Assembly (NCBI GenBank): GCA_027604005.1 | Contig: JADGJT010000030.1 | Coordinates: 1 to 49,150 of the forward strand | Length of the DNA: 49,150 nt | Source: Dinochytrium kinnereticum | Lineage: Eukaryota; Chytridiomycota; Chytridiomycetes; Chytridiales; Chytridiaceae | Reading direction: 5' to 3' | Shown here: positions 11,212 to 23,378 of the stretch, one piece after another | Layout: each line of letters begins with the position of its first letter | How positions within the stretch are numbered: the stretch's first letter is position 1 | Notes under the pieces: model-generated | What the model was told of the DNA's origin: nothing | The model's database searches: none | The model's input: the letters and a program-made list of their open reading frames with translations, nothing else | Made by a program: the position numbers and the translations under genes

Positions 11212-14200
11212 ATGGACAAGGACAAGGACGACGGCCGACGAGGGGCAGGCAAGCTATCACTTCTCATTTTATTTCCAATGCTGCCCGTAAGCTTATCGCC
11301 TCATGTGACAGAATCACCTCAGCACAATTCACAAAAACCACCATCAAGAGGTGGATCAAAAGAGCCTTCATCAACCACCTTCGCCTTCGATGGGCCAGGA
11401 GGTGGCGGTGGTCTTGGAGCTGGTCTCCATCCACTACCCCCCACATCTCGCACTAAAAGTTCCACGAACCTCTCCTCTTCAAGATCACCGTCCTTTAATA
11501 GTCTTGCCGCACCTTCATCATTAAGTCCCGGAGGAGGAGTCGGCAGGTCCGCTTCCTCCATGTCCTTATTCGAGCCTCCATCCGATGGATCAAAAAAAGA
11601 GGAAGGAGGAGGGCTGCTTACTATGGCTATTAAACCATCGCGGTCGACCATGAGCTTGGTGCCAAAAGGCCCTGAGGGGGGCTCGTCAGCACTTGGGTCT
11701 GATACAGTTGGAGTGAAATCCATTACAAGTCTCTCTGGAAAGGGAAAGGTTGGGAGTGCTGTATCGATGGCGGCGGATATTGCTCCACCTCCGGCGGATG
11801 CGGAGGAAGATGAAAATGTTGCGTACTATGTTGGTGGGTTGTTCAGTATTGAGGCTTCACCTGCGTTTAAATCACTTGAGCAGCCAAAAGGAAAAATTAC
11901 TCTATCAGAGTCAAGGTATTTTAGGGGCTTATTTATTGCATGGGACAATTACCAACTTTTATTACAGGGTGAAAGAGCTGAAGGAGAAGATTGTGTCGCT
12001 GCATAAGGCGCTTCTTTCGTGCTCTGAATACGAGAAAAACATACAAAAGAGGGTCAAGCACATCACCCAAGAGGTGCAAAACCAGATTATGGAGCTCGAT
12101 AGGACGAGCAACCGGCAATTCGAATTAAACTCTGATATTGGGGAACTCAAACGAGAACTGCTAAAAGTATTTATTGATGAGAACGCATGACGAAATCTAA
12201 TTATTGGCAGAGCGAAAATGAAGCAAGTCTGGCTACGGAGAGAGTTCAAAGATTATCAAGAGAGATTGAAGAAGCCAATAGACAAAAACGGGAATTAGAG
12301 GAGGACATTGATGAGATTCGGAAACATAAGACGGATATGCTTGAGCCACAGCTGATTCAAAGTACCAAAGAACTAAGGGTTAGATAATGACCATAAGACT
12401 ATACCTACCTACCTATATTTATGCATTTATAGATTGATATCGCCCAAAGGAAACATCAAGTAGAGAATCTAGAGAAAGACTTAGAGGAAAAGGAAACTGC
12501 GTATGACTTCATCTTGAAAGAGAAGGAGCGGCTTGAAATTGAAAGAGAAAAGCATGCAGCCGCTCTAGCGAAAGCAACTGAGATGCCCCAGAAGATCCTG
12601 TAAGTCTTATTTTAATTGACCGGAGACTTGTCTAATATCCGAATAGTAAACAATCCGAAGTGCTTCGAGACGCTATATCATCATTAGTGATAGAAAACGT
12701 CAAGCAGACTACCCTCGCTCAGCAACTAGACCGTGAGCTAGAGCGTCTTGGTCATCGCCGTAAGGTAAAGAGAATAGTAAGCCCATTCACTTACCATGCA
12801 TAGGAATTAGAGGAATATAAATTAGATCAGGCATCAGATTACGAAAAAAGACGATCAGAAATCAATGATATGGAGCAGCAAGGAGATGATATTTTTAAAC
12901 AGCACGAGTTCGCAAAAGAGCAACTTTCCGTCCAGCGAAGCGAGAGAGTGAGACTTGATCTTGCACTCCGAGGGATGGCCACAGCGGTAAGTATTTTGTT
13001 CCGTATGAGAGAAAATTTAACGCCTACGAACTCGCATTTAGATAAAAAAGGAACACGAAGTCCTGTTACGAGCCATTCGTGACAAAGAAATCCAGCTCAA
13101 AATCCACCGTCGTCTTGAAACAACCGTCAATAATGTCCACACATCCACACCAACGATCAAAAAGCAAGCCGACGAGTACGCAAGTCAACTAGAGCAGCAG
13201 ATGAGAGAAGACAGATACCAGCGTAAAAAGATCTCGCAGCTTCGAAAAGAAATCGATTTGATGCTTTTTGAGTATTTGAAGAAGGAGAATATTGAGAAGT
13301 CGGAGCATGAGAAGATGATGGGACAGGCTGAGCTGAACCGGAGGATGGAGAATGAATTAGACTCTGTTATGGAGAGATCATCGGAGCTGGAAAGACAGAA
13401 GGAGACACTGAATGCTGAGAAGGATCTTAGAGTATGAACATTATTTCTGTTTTTTTTCTAAACATTTCGACTTATTCGCATGTACTATGAAATGGCTATA
13501 TTAATATAACTTTAGAGCCGAGAGCTTATTCGGATTCAAAACAAGAGCAAGGCAATTAAAGAAGACATTTCGGTAAAAGACTTGGCCATCTTCGATGCAG
13601 CAAAGAGGTGCAGTGAATCACTTTCCCGTCTCCGAGACTTTGCAGCTCTTTACGACGTCGTAAAAAACGAGCGAAACAAATATGTGCGTTGTTATTCGAT
13701 TCATTTCCTTCCATTACCTGGAACGTCATTGGTTAACATCTTAAAAGCTCAACCAAATACAAGCCACAACTCAGAGGGCGGCTGAAATGAAGGAGAAAAT
13801 TAAAATCCTATCTAATGAGATTGAGATTCTTCGTCATGAGATAATGAATAAGGATCGAGATCTTACTGTAAGCAATATCATCATGATTTTTATAACATTA
13901 ACCAACTTAATAGAGAAAACGCCAAGACAACACATCTGCCTACGCATTACGAGACGCAGCTAAAAACGAAGCAAATAAACTACTCGCTACATATCGAGAG
14001 CGACGAGGTAAATGACGCAGCCCTTAAAGGCATCCTAACAAAAGAATCCAGACCAAATCGATCAACACCTCTCCAGAATAGAAACCCTGAACACCCTCAT
14101 CAACGCCGCAGAAGAAGACATGGTTCATCTAAAACACCGCTACGAAGCGGCCGTAAAAGAACGAAACTCTGTCGGGATCCATCTCCTAGATCGTAACGAC

Positions 14201-15319
14201 GAGCTCTGCATCCTGTACGAGCGCCTCAACGTTCAAACCAACATTATGCGAAAAGGAGAAACAGAGTTACAAGCTAGAGAGGAGGAAATACGGAAACTGA
14301 AACTCATATCGGCCGAGGTTAAGAGACAGGTGGAGTTGGGGAAGAAGGCGAAGCCGGAGGCGGAGGCCGCGAGAGAGGATTTAGAGGCAGTAAAGAAGGA
14401 ATTTGAAGCCGTGAGAAGCGATGTGGCGAAACTGAGCAATATGATTGAGAGCCCTGAAGATCCGACACGATGCCGGGATTTAGGAGGAGAAGACCCGAGT
14501 CAAAAAGATTTATTGGAAAAAATTAAACGGGTGGAGGGTCTTTTAGCGGAGAAGGAGGTTAGACTATATTATTTGTGAGCTCTTTTGCTGATATAGTAAA
14601 CAGGAAAGGTTACTCGAAAAAGATCTTGTTTTGGAGGAGGTTTCAACACTCACCGAAAGACTTAAAAAGCAGACCATGGACGGAAGAAATGAAACTCATG
14701 AAGTGTCATCCAAACTAAACGAGCTTTCAAAGAAGATTAAAGGGTCAACACGAGCGATGATGGCTCGAGTATCAGAGCTTTCAATGTACCAAGCATTGGC
14801 CATGAGCTTATATCAAGAGAAATGCGATAAAGTGAGGAGTAATCAAATGTTTCCAAGATACTAACGAGACCGATTTCAGGAGGCGCTAGTAGAGGAGGCG
14901 AAGGAAAGGCTTATCCGAGGAGACGCGCCAACCGATTCTATCGAAAAGGAATTCTTCCGTCTTGAGAAGCTACGCCAAAAGCGTGACAAAGAGATCATGG
15001 CCGCCAGAGAAAGGCAAGAACGTGAAAAGGCACCCAACTACATCGAAGTGTAAGTGAACATTTAAAACCATTTATTGAAACTTGAATCTCTTGGTTTGCC
15101 TAATCACGTTTCGAAAACAGTGAGGACGACTTTTTCCTCTACAACAGCATCCGAACCACCGCCGAGCCACGACCAAATGCTTACCTCCCCGATTCGTCTG
15201 GGGTGGGTGAGCTTCCCATACCACGTCCTTATGGAGCACACGCGCCGTTCAAACCACAAGAGCCTGGCTCCCAGCTGCGGCACTTCAGGCAGCCGAAAGT
15301 CAAACCCATCGAGATATAG
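11212..15319 (+). CDS. CCDC146: CCDC146 orthologue, centriolar/axonemal coiled-coil protein
   Basis: Fourteen exons: 11212-11915, 11968-12166, 12211-12378, 12433-12599, 12647-12764, 12804-12986, 13042-13431, 13516-13683, 13748-13867, 13914-14007, 14052-14557, 14604-14831, 14880-15049, 15121-15319. All phases agree and give 1,137 residues, longer than the animal protein (about 950) because of a Ser/Gly/Pro-rich head of about 230 residues. The rest is almost all coiled coil. Family-specific stretches are [62 protein letters not shown] and the end [15 protein letters not shown] with KPIEI at the stop. CCDC146 in animals sits at centrioles and axonemal doublets and is needed for sperm flagella. 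Introns here are tiny (39-99 bases). Two donors are GTTAGA, accepted because only they keep the conserved frame. Confidence 0.93.
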
Positions 15320-16193
15320 ATATTCCTTCAGAAGGAAGAGGATATGTACATAGACATGCATTGGTTCTTCAAAACAAAAGCATATAAAACGAGCGGACAC
15401 TGCAAAACCCAACAAAAAGTATAGAATCCAAAACTCCTTGTCTTTCAAAATATGACAAAAATCAAGAAGGCCCTCGAGCAACAAATTCGCAAAATCCGAG
15501 ACTCTGGACAGCCACTTCAACCCCGGCGTTCTTTTCCTTGGGCCTAGTCGGGCGGGCAGGGGCCAGTTTCCAAACACCTGGCCTCTTGTCGATGGCAATC
15601 ACATCGTCCAGAAAACTTTGGAGCTGAGCACCTGCGAGAAAAAGTCAGTGGAAAGCAAACGTCCAATCTACCGCTCCGTTGAGCTCGCCTGAAGAGATTG
15701 TGAATCTAACCATCACCTCAGCCGCACCCGCTCACCACTCACCGCCCTCGCTGCAGGGGGGATTGAAAGCCGTCGTCTCTGCAGGCGTCGCCCTCCAGTA
15801 ACAGGCCGGAGTTTGACCCCAATTTGGGAGAGATTTTGGTTTTCAAATTGCATTTGGTGCCGCCTTTGACGCTGGACGAGAGCACACCCTCAAAGCATCA
15901 TCACCGTCATCCCATCGACTCCGCGACATCGCGTGAGACTATCGACCACGGTGTTCACCTGCCGTCGCCGTGAGGACAGTTGGAAGTGCTGGCTGCTTTG
16001 AATCAGAGCATTCATCGAATTTTTAAAGACCGACACCCTTCTGCTGTTGACCAGCAAGCGCAAAGGACAGGACGCAGTTGGATGGTAACGGGATTTATCC
16101 CTCTTCTGGGCTTCCTTACTGGTGGTATCTGGGCCTGAGCTTTTTAAATCCTCGTTCCGCCCGTAGCCTCGTGGTTGATATCAGCTATCAAAT
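15320..16193. other. Region between CCDC146 and the GTPase gene
   Basis: Contains a possible minus-strand small gene (15462-15929, listed separately) and the leader of the GTPase gene. No tRNA or repeat was seen. Confidence 0.4.
15462..15929 (-). CDS. Possible small gene, 5' exons uncertain
   Basis: The best part is the last exon, 15462-15631. It is preceded by a good pyrimidine tract and CAG and is open for 55 codons to TGA, beginning AQLQSFLDDVIAIDKRPG and ending CEFVARGPS. A phase-compatible middle exon is 15743-15792, with donor GTGAGT. A first exon could start at the ATG at 15927-15929 (MSRSRWDDGDD), but its donor would be a weak GTGCTC. The full model would be about 85 residues. It would sit tail-to-tail with CCDC146 and head-to-head with the GTPase gene. 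I do not recognise the protein. An overlapping frame at 15744-15890 (with SVKGGTKCNLKTKI) is also open, so the upstream structure is not settled. Confidence 0.35.
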
Positions 16194-19100
16194 ATGTTGT
16201 TACTGGATGAGAAGAGATGGATTACCCACATGTCTGTTCTGGTCATCGGTGATGTGCATTGTGGGAAGAGCCAGCTCATTCATACCTTTGTCACGAGGAC
16301 TCAACCACAACCACAGCTGGGATCCCGTTCCTCCAACCCAAATCTATGCATCCAATCCTCCAAGTCTGACACTCCAAAACCATCGCTTGTACCAATATCA
16401 CCACCTGCCGCCACAACATCACCGGCACAACCGCCATCACTTGAATCTGATGTATATCTATCCAATTACTGTCCAACTATTGAGGATGGCCACACATTCC
16501 AATTCATACTTCCCCCCAATCCTTCCTACACTGCCCCATACAACCCTCCACCTCCACCTCCACCTTCTGCTCACGTACCAAGGGATCCAATTCTCCTATT
16601 AAACGGAGAAGTTAATTCTGACACGACCAAATCCAACGTTGCTGACCAGGAAGAGAGGGCCAAGCAGAATCGACAGCGAGTCGTTCTCCATATTATTGAT
16701 GCAGGAGGAGATCCGGCCTTTTCGCAGCTTTGGCCTTCGATGATTGAGGCTGCTGATGCCTTTATGTTAGTCTATGATGTTGGGAACAGAGCGTCGTTTG
16801 AAAAAGTCTGGGGGTTTTTTAAACTTATTGTTGAGACGAGGTGTCAGCTGCCGAAAGAGGTGCCCATGTTGCTTGTAGGAAGTATGGTGGATACCGTGGG
16901 GGAGTAAGTATTAAAAACCAACTATTCACCTTTAGGCACTTCCAAAACGTGTTGCTTACCATTATTTTTTTTTGTTTATATTGCTCCATGAAAAGAACCG
17001 CGAGTAAGCGACGACACCGCGAAGTAACTCTGGAAATGGGTGCGAAATTGGCCTCCACACTCGGCGTCCCATTCAAAGAGACCACAGCGAAGGCATTAAG
17101 ATCTGTGGGGCATTGCTTTCGGGCCATTGTCGAGGAAGCCCAGGCTCGCGTTCACGAGGATGTTGCGGAGTCTCCAGAAGTAAATGCTGGACGAACCGCG
17201 GAGGATTCGACCACGAGCCCGGCGATTCAGCCAGGCACTCAAAATGGTACCACACCGGGAAGAACTCGATGGGCCTCTGCCAACCCCCTTGGAGGAGGTT
17301 TCATTAAAAAGTGGCAGAACCGTCGGCCTTCAGATTCCTCTGTGGCATCGCTTTCTAGCATTCTCACTGGATCGTCGGTCTCTATGTCGTCTTCCTCTGC
17401 TGGAGGTGCCATATCGCCGAATCTGGGAAGCAGCAGTACCTCAGGATCAGCTTCTCCTATAGCGTCGTCAGCTGGTTTCCGGTTTTCCGCGGGTTCACGT
17501 CGTAGCCTTGGATCTGTTGAGAGAACCACGGAGTCTTCGGATGGGGGCGGGAAGACTAGAGATTCAGTTATGAGCGCCGAGACAACTGGGGACGTTGTGG
17601 ATATGATAAACAATCTTAGTGGGTTTGGGGACGGTAGGGTTAGCAGAACTTCTTCTGGGGTCTCTCTGGCATCTGGCCAGTCTTTTTCCGGCGAAGGAGC
17701 AGGGAAACAACAGCAGGATGGCGAAGGGACAGGAAAGGCAAAGGTTCAGAGTAACTCTCGACCCGCGAGGCTCGATAGTACAAGATATAAGCGTGATGTT
17801 GCTTATGCCGCTTGGAAAGCCCTTCAAGCCAGCAGGAGAAATTCTATTTCGTCCATCACCTCCAACCAGTCGAGCAGAAGAGGAAGAAGCTTCAGCTTGA
17901 GCCAGGTTCACAATCGACGGATCAGCCGGGGGTCGGTAGCGGTTTCATTGGAGCCACCACCTGTTCCTCCTCGGAGGGGGCAGAGCGTGAGCGCACTGTA
18001 CCGATCTTCGGTAATGTCTAATGCCAGCCATGATGTAGCACCTGCGGCTGAACCCACATCTCGGCGATCGTCGCATCACGGAGAAGAAACGCCTCATCGC
18101 ATGACTAACCCTTCCGACCCTTCTACCTCCGCTGCTCCTCATACCCCATCCCGCTCCTCCGTCATTTCAAAACCACTCCCCCCTTCCCCTCCCTCAAATG
18201 CGCCGAACACTCCGGATCCAAGAATGAATGCCGTTGGATCTGTTGAGCGTTTCCAGCTCGCCTCGACAGCCACGACCCCACGATCTACTCCTATGAAACG
18301 TGTGGACCCAACCGACTCGAAATGCACACCGATGCGACCCACATCTGTTGCTAGCTCCGTTGCTACTAGCGCGACCTCGTCGTCTAGGAATCGACGACAT
18401 CTTCCGGTTCGATCTGATTCTTTGATTAATGGGTTGAGAGCGTCACAGTCGCGAAGTTTTGAGGCCGGAGGGTTGGCATCGCCGACCCCCTCGTCGCCTC
18501 TTGCCTTGTCTTCTGTTGGTAGCGTAAAGCAGGAGGCGTCGAGTAGGCCCTCTTCACCGTTTTCTTCGCCAAGAGGTGGTACTCCTGAGAGGGCTGCTAC
18601 GGTTGATAGGGGGGAATTTTTTACCCCGTCAGTGGGATCCGCAAGACTTCGATCACCGACGAGTCTTATTAAAGTCGGGAAAAATACAGTGACGGTCCGG
18701 GAGATTGTTGACTTGGAGAAGGGTAGACGTGGAACAGATGAGATTGGGTCCAGAGAAGATGCGGCATCTGCGCGGCGACATCGATCCATGGACTGTGGGG
18801 ATCGGGTGGCGGAGATGAAGGGCTTATATGGTGGGGCTTCATCAGTCGTGAAGCATCGATCGGCTGAGCCGATTATGCAGACGTCGGCGGCTGTTACCCC
18901 ATCTCGTACCATCTTAAAGGAAGCGCCTATGACATCGGAAGAAGTGTCGCCTCCCCGCCGTGCAGTTGATCTTGGGGAAAGGGGTGCGGCGTCTCCATTA
19001 AGGCGGTCACAAACAATCACTGCTTCATCAGTACAAAGGGGACGCGCCGCCTCTGCACCATCTCCTGCAGCCATGAAGCCGCGATCCCGCTCGACATCTG

Positions 19101-20710
19101 TGAGCAAACGCGAGGCTGCAAGCCGAGAATCGACCGCGGGTGGGCCTTCGCTTGACCAGGTTCGCAGGAATCTACAGGAGATGATGGAGGCGCTTGAGGC
19201 TTATCAGTTTGGAGAGGAGGGGAGCCTGACGCCGCCTCAAACCTCGCCAGGCGGTGAGATGGGATCGATGCCTGCTTTGTCGTTTGGTGGATCTTCAGAG
19301 AGGGGTCAAAGGGGTTCCTGGGGCTCTTCTGGATCCTCTTCTTCACCTGGGAGGGTTGGGCTTTTGGGGAGGTCTCGCAGCATGGAGAGGTCTGATTTTA
19401 GCCCTGCTCGAGATGGTGGAGCGACAACTGGGGGAGGGGGGTCTGCCTCTGCATCGAAAGGCTGGCGGAGCAGTGGAGGATCTGGAGGCTTAGTCAGAGA
19501 TGGGTCGCCGTCTTCCTCTTCAAGCGGCCGATTCTTCTCTAAAGGGTCGATGGGCCGTGTTGGCGTACTGGGGCGAATCCGCTCCGGAAGCTCTGTTCCC
19601 GCCTCGAATTCTTCTGTTAATCCACCTACTATATCAATCTCTTCACCGACTCACCACCCTTCCGAATCTTCCACTGAGCCGTCCCTAGACACAGCAGTTT
19701 CTGATGACCTAAATTCCCGATCATCACGCCCCCTCTTCCCGACATCCACATTGCCGACGTCACATTCGTCACCTCTTCCCCTATCTTCCTACCTGTCTGA
19801 GCAGGCTGGAATGACGACGGCCCCAACCACAACAAGCACAGGTGTCGGCGTGACGCTCATGTCAAGCTTCCAGAACTACGGGTCCTGGCGACCTGTCGAG
19901 TCTCGACGCGTAGGGAACCGAAAAGTCGAGGAAGCTGAGCGGTGGGAGATTAGGCAGCCCTGGGACGATGATTTGGAACTTCTGCAGGAGATGGACGATT
20001 TGGAGAGTTTGGACGGAGACGGTGGTGATGAGATGGATGGCTTAGATGTTGAGGGGGAGGGACGAGAGGACGGAGAGGGTGGGAATGCGAGTGAAGTTGT
20101 TGGGCTGTATGATGGCGTTTCATCGGGGACGGCCTCGCCTGCTGGTGTGGGTTCTCCGACGCGGTCAGGGGTTGGAGATGAGTCTGGAGCGTTGTCGCTT
20201 GGAAGAGGGTCTAAGAGCAGCATGAAATCTCCAACAAAGAGGGTTGCGGCATTGATTCCGAAAGACGAGCTTGCGGATCCCCTTGTTTCGAAGCGAGGAA
20301 GTAATTATTTCCCTACCCCAGGGATGTTTGTCCCCAGCACTCCGCTGCGTAGTGGAAGTGGCAACACTGCAGAGACCCCTGATGCAAGACGACAGCGTGG
20401 GGATGCAGAGACACCGTCGACGCCTGCTTCGTTTGATGAGAGGCGATCTATTGAGGATGAGACTGAGATTGACGTGGCAAACGCTGTTCTTAATTTTGAG
20501 GCTGATGGTAATAGAGGGGATGAAGGCTTGGGGGGTACGACTATCACTACCACTGCTACTGGGACGATCGTGAGGAGGAGCCGGCTAGAGAAGCTCAGAG
20601 AGGTGATGGAGGGGTTGGATGAGAGAGAGGTGATGGAGGTTGTCAAAGAGTACATTGCGAGATCGGCTATGGCCGCCGCTGCTGCTGAGCCTGCAGGTCG
20701 GGATGCATAA
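16194..20710 (+). CDS. Large divergent Ras-like GTPase with long Ser-rich tail
   Basis: Exons 16194-16903 and 16996-20710 join in phase to give 1,474 residues. G1 P-loop GDVHCGKS is at 19-26, a Ras-like switch I YCPTIED at 92-98, a G3-like DAGGD near 169-173, VLVYDV-type strand FMLVYDVGNRASFEKV, a G4-like VGSMVD at 228-233, and G5 KETTAK near 264-269. The Thr of switch I and the Lys/Ser of the P-loop are kept. DTAGQ has become DAGGD and NKxD has become SMVD, so guanine specificity or hydrolysis may be altered. Inserts of about 60 and 45 residues lie before switch I and before G3. Residues 300-1430 are low-complexity and Ser-rich, with one PPVPPRR SH3-binding motif near 17955. The C-terminus is a short helix (LEKLREVMEGLDEREVMEVV), with no CAAX box. 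A second ATG at 16230, just before the first strand, is an alternative start. Confidence 0.75.
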
Positions 20711-21605
20711 TAATTATCTTTGGCCTCGAGGTAAAAGGCAAATCTGCTTCTCCCTCTTTACTTTGGTGGTTTCTTATTTGCCTTGTAATGTTGTTTTTTT
20801 TATATATCCCTTTTCATGTTGCCTTTTATATCTTGTTTTGGACCGTGAAAGAAAGGAGGGAGTGTTCTTAGTCTTCGTTACATGAACAGCCTCTTTTTTT
20901 CCAGCTATTTTCGTTAACTAGATATTTATCCTGTATGTTGTTTTCTTTTATGTTGTTGTTGTTGTTTTCTTGAGAGGGATCGAATCGCCTTTTTTAATCT
21001 TGGTACATGACTACTTTTGAGGAGACTTTTCACTTTTTTTTTTTTTTAATTTTTGCATCCTTTAATTACTTACTCGTTGTGCTTTTTGTTGTTGGTTTTC
21101 GTATTTATAAAAGGGGAAAGAGCCACATCTTTCTTTTCTTCCTTTTTTTTTTTTCTTTTTTTCTTTTTGTTGTTGTCTCGTAAATGTGCTTCTCCATATG
21201 GCTATATATGTATTTTTTGTTTTAAGTAGAAGAGAGAAAAAAAACAATTGTGTGATTGTGTGATTCATTAGATTAATTGTCTTCTTACTCGTTTTTGATT
21301 TCATTCGGCATGAGGGTAGGGAGAGTAAAATGACAAGCAATCTATGCCCAAAACAGGACGAAAGCCCAAAGCAGGAGAAAGATCAGTGCTTGACTTTAGT
21401 GTAGAATGCACAAAGATAGGATGCAAAGACAATTATTACATATTCAAACAGAATATCATTCTGGAAATATACCAGCTTTCATAGAGGTAAAATAATACCA
21501 GAGGAAAAAAAGAAAAAAAAGAATACATCGGGGCTCGCATATCTCAGCCCCCAAAACAGCAGATTCAAGAAAGCATACGGGAAGAAAGCAACGACCTCAA
21601 CAAAA
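20711..21605. other. Intergenic between converging genes
   Basis: T-rich 3' regions of the GTPase gene (+) and the secreted-protein gene (-), with several poly-T runs and TTG repeats. No gene or repeat family was seen. Confidence 0.5.
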
Positions 21606-22714
21606 CTAAACCAAAGCGACAAAAGCAGCGCAAACCGCAGCAACAACAGCCCCCTCCCTCACCGCGCCCCAAAAGCCCTTAACGTCTGACGTCTTCCCAA
21701 CATCAGGGTGCACCGGCACGACCTGCTTCCCATTAACCTGAAAGACCATCTGGGTGTTGTTCACCACCTCCACAGCCTGCCTCGACACAGCAATGACGCG
21801 TGTGGTGTTCGCACTGGCAGAGTTGGGTAAAAGAGCAGGAAGAGCGCGGGCAGCGCTGGAAAAGTCGCTGCAAGCCTGTGGGACGCGTGAGATACCGGTG
21901 ATGGCTTGGTTGATGTTGAGGTTCCAGCCTGGAACGGCGCCAGTGACCATGCGAACAACTGAAAGGACCGTGTCCGTTGCTGCGCCGAGCTCGGGAGAGG
22001 GGATCGTTACGAGTGCCGTAACGCATGCCTGACTTAAAGAAATCTGTTTGGTTTGTATGGGCAACCATTTAGTACGGGTTCACGGTGGCCGTGATACAAG
22101 GGATTCGGTGGTGTGGGCAGAATAATGAAGGGTGCAAGACCAGACATGTCCAGAAACCCCTTGCCTTACAGCTTTCGCAGCGCTGCGAGAGATTTCAAAT
22201 GCGCACGCGTGAGGATCAATCATGGGAAGGGGACGGCAAAGAGTGGTGTTGGTGTTGGCTCAGGTCGAACCCCATCGAACGGCGGCCCAGAAGCACCATC
22301 AACGGCGGAGAACATGGGACGAGGAGGATGCAAGAGAAAGAAAGACTGGAGCAAACCCGCGAAATGCGTTGCCTCATACAGAGGTGTATAGAACAATAAT
22401 AAAGGCAAAGATCCTACGTTGAAAAAAAGCTACGGGGAGAAAAGGGCACTCACAATGCTGGCATCTGGTCCAAAGACGTTCCCGCAGATGCAGCCGGCGG
22501 CTTCAACGGCACCCGAGGCAGCCTCTGCGAGATTTCTGTAATTCCTGGCGGCGACACCAGTGCAGCCCACCATCGCAGAGGCGGCGGGAGCGCAGGCGGC
22601 AATGGCAGCCTCTGCTGAAGCCCTTGATTGCAAGTGACGGGGGGAGGTAGCCAGAGCAGCGGGAGCACCAAGGAGTGCGATCCAGAGACAAAAGATTCCT
22701 GCAGAAGATGGCAT
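21606..22714 (-). CDS. Secreted, probably GPI-anchored Cys-containing protein
   Basis: Exon 1 22454-22714, intron 22044-22453 (GTGAGT...CAG), exon 2 21606-22043; phase 0, 232 residues. The start is followed by a signal peptide (IFCLWIALLGAPAALA). The mature part is Ala-rich with spaced cysteines: AACAPAAS, MVGCTGVA, GCICGNVF, QACVTALV, QACSDF. The end (GAVREGAVVAAVCAAFVALV) is a short hydrophobic tail with nothing after it, typical of a GPI-attachment signal. Such proteins usually sit at the fungal cell surface. I do not recognise the family. It is transcribed away from the S41 peptidase gene, so the two share a 664-base promoter region. Confidence 0.6.
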
Positions 22715-23378
22715 GGCGGTAATGCTGATGTGTGGTGTATGCGAGTGTGTGTGTGTGGTTTGGTCAAGCGTGTGTGTTTAGGCGATGGAGGAGAGCTGAA
22801 TAAGCTGGGTAAGAAAGTGGTGATTAGCTGCGGAGGAACAAGATGAATTGCTTGCAGTTTAGTGCATGGAGGCTGACTCTGAACTTCAAACCCCTTGAAA
22901 AGACCCCAAGCACCAATCAACCCCGACGCTTCCTTCGACCCCTCCATCCTTTGGCCAGTCCCGTCAGCCTCGCACCATCGCCTCAGCTCCCCCCAACCAG
23001 CGCACGCATGAAGGCCGCCCCGTCGTCGCATCAGCATCGGCATCGTCTGCATGGATGGGCGGCTCACCTGTTTTTATTTATTCTACTTCCACTTCTTTTT
23101 GTTTGTTTCTTGCCTCTGTTTTTATAACACCCAAAAAAGGACTTATTCAACCCGTGTGACGTGACAAGACGAGATCCGCCGGTTTCTCATCCACCTCAGC
23201 CCCCCACGTCAATGTTCCAACGCCCTGGTCCAACAACAGCCAGGGCCAGAACCAGCCCAAGTCTGATCGCAGAAACGAAAAACGGAACGCACATTTATTG
23301 TCATTGCAGGAGACGGCGAGACAGAAGAAAAAGTAGCATCCCACCGACGATCAGACGAGACGAGACGACCGAGCAACC
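22715..23378. promoter_or_regulatory. Divergent promoter region, secreted protein / S41 peptidase
   Basis: This lies between the start codons of two genes read outward. It includes a TG-rich run near 22741-22775. No specific factor site could be assigned. Confidence 0.35.

Noticed and set aside
18139..19107. 322-codon minus-strand frame
   Set aside because: Antisense to the Ser-rich tail of the GTPase gene; the plus frame is continuous for 3.7 kb and coherent.
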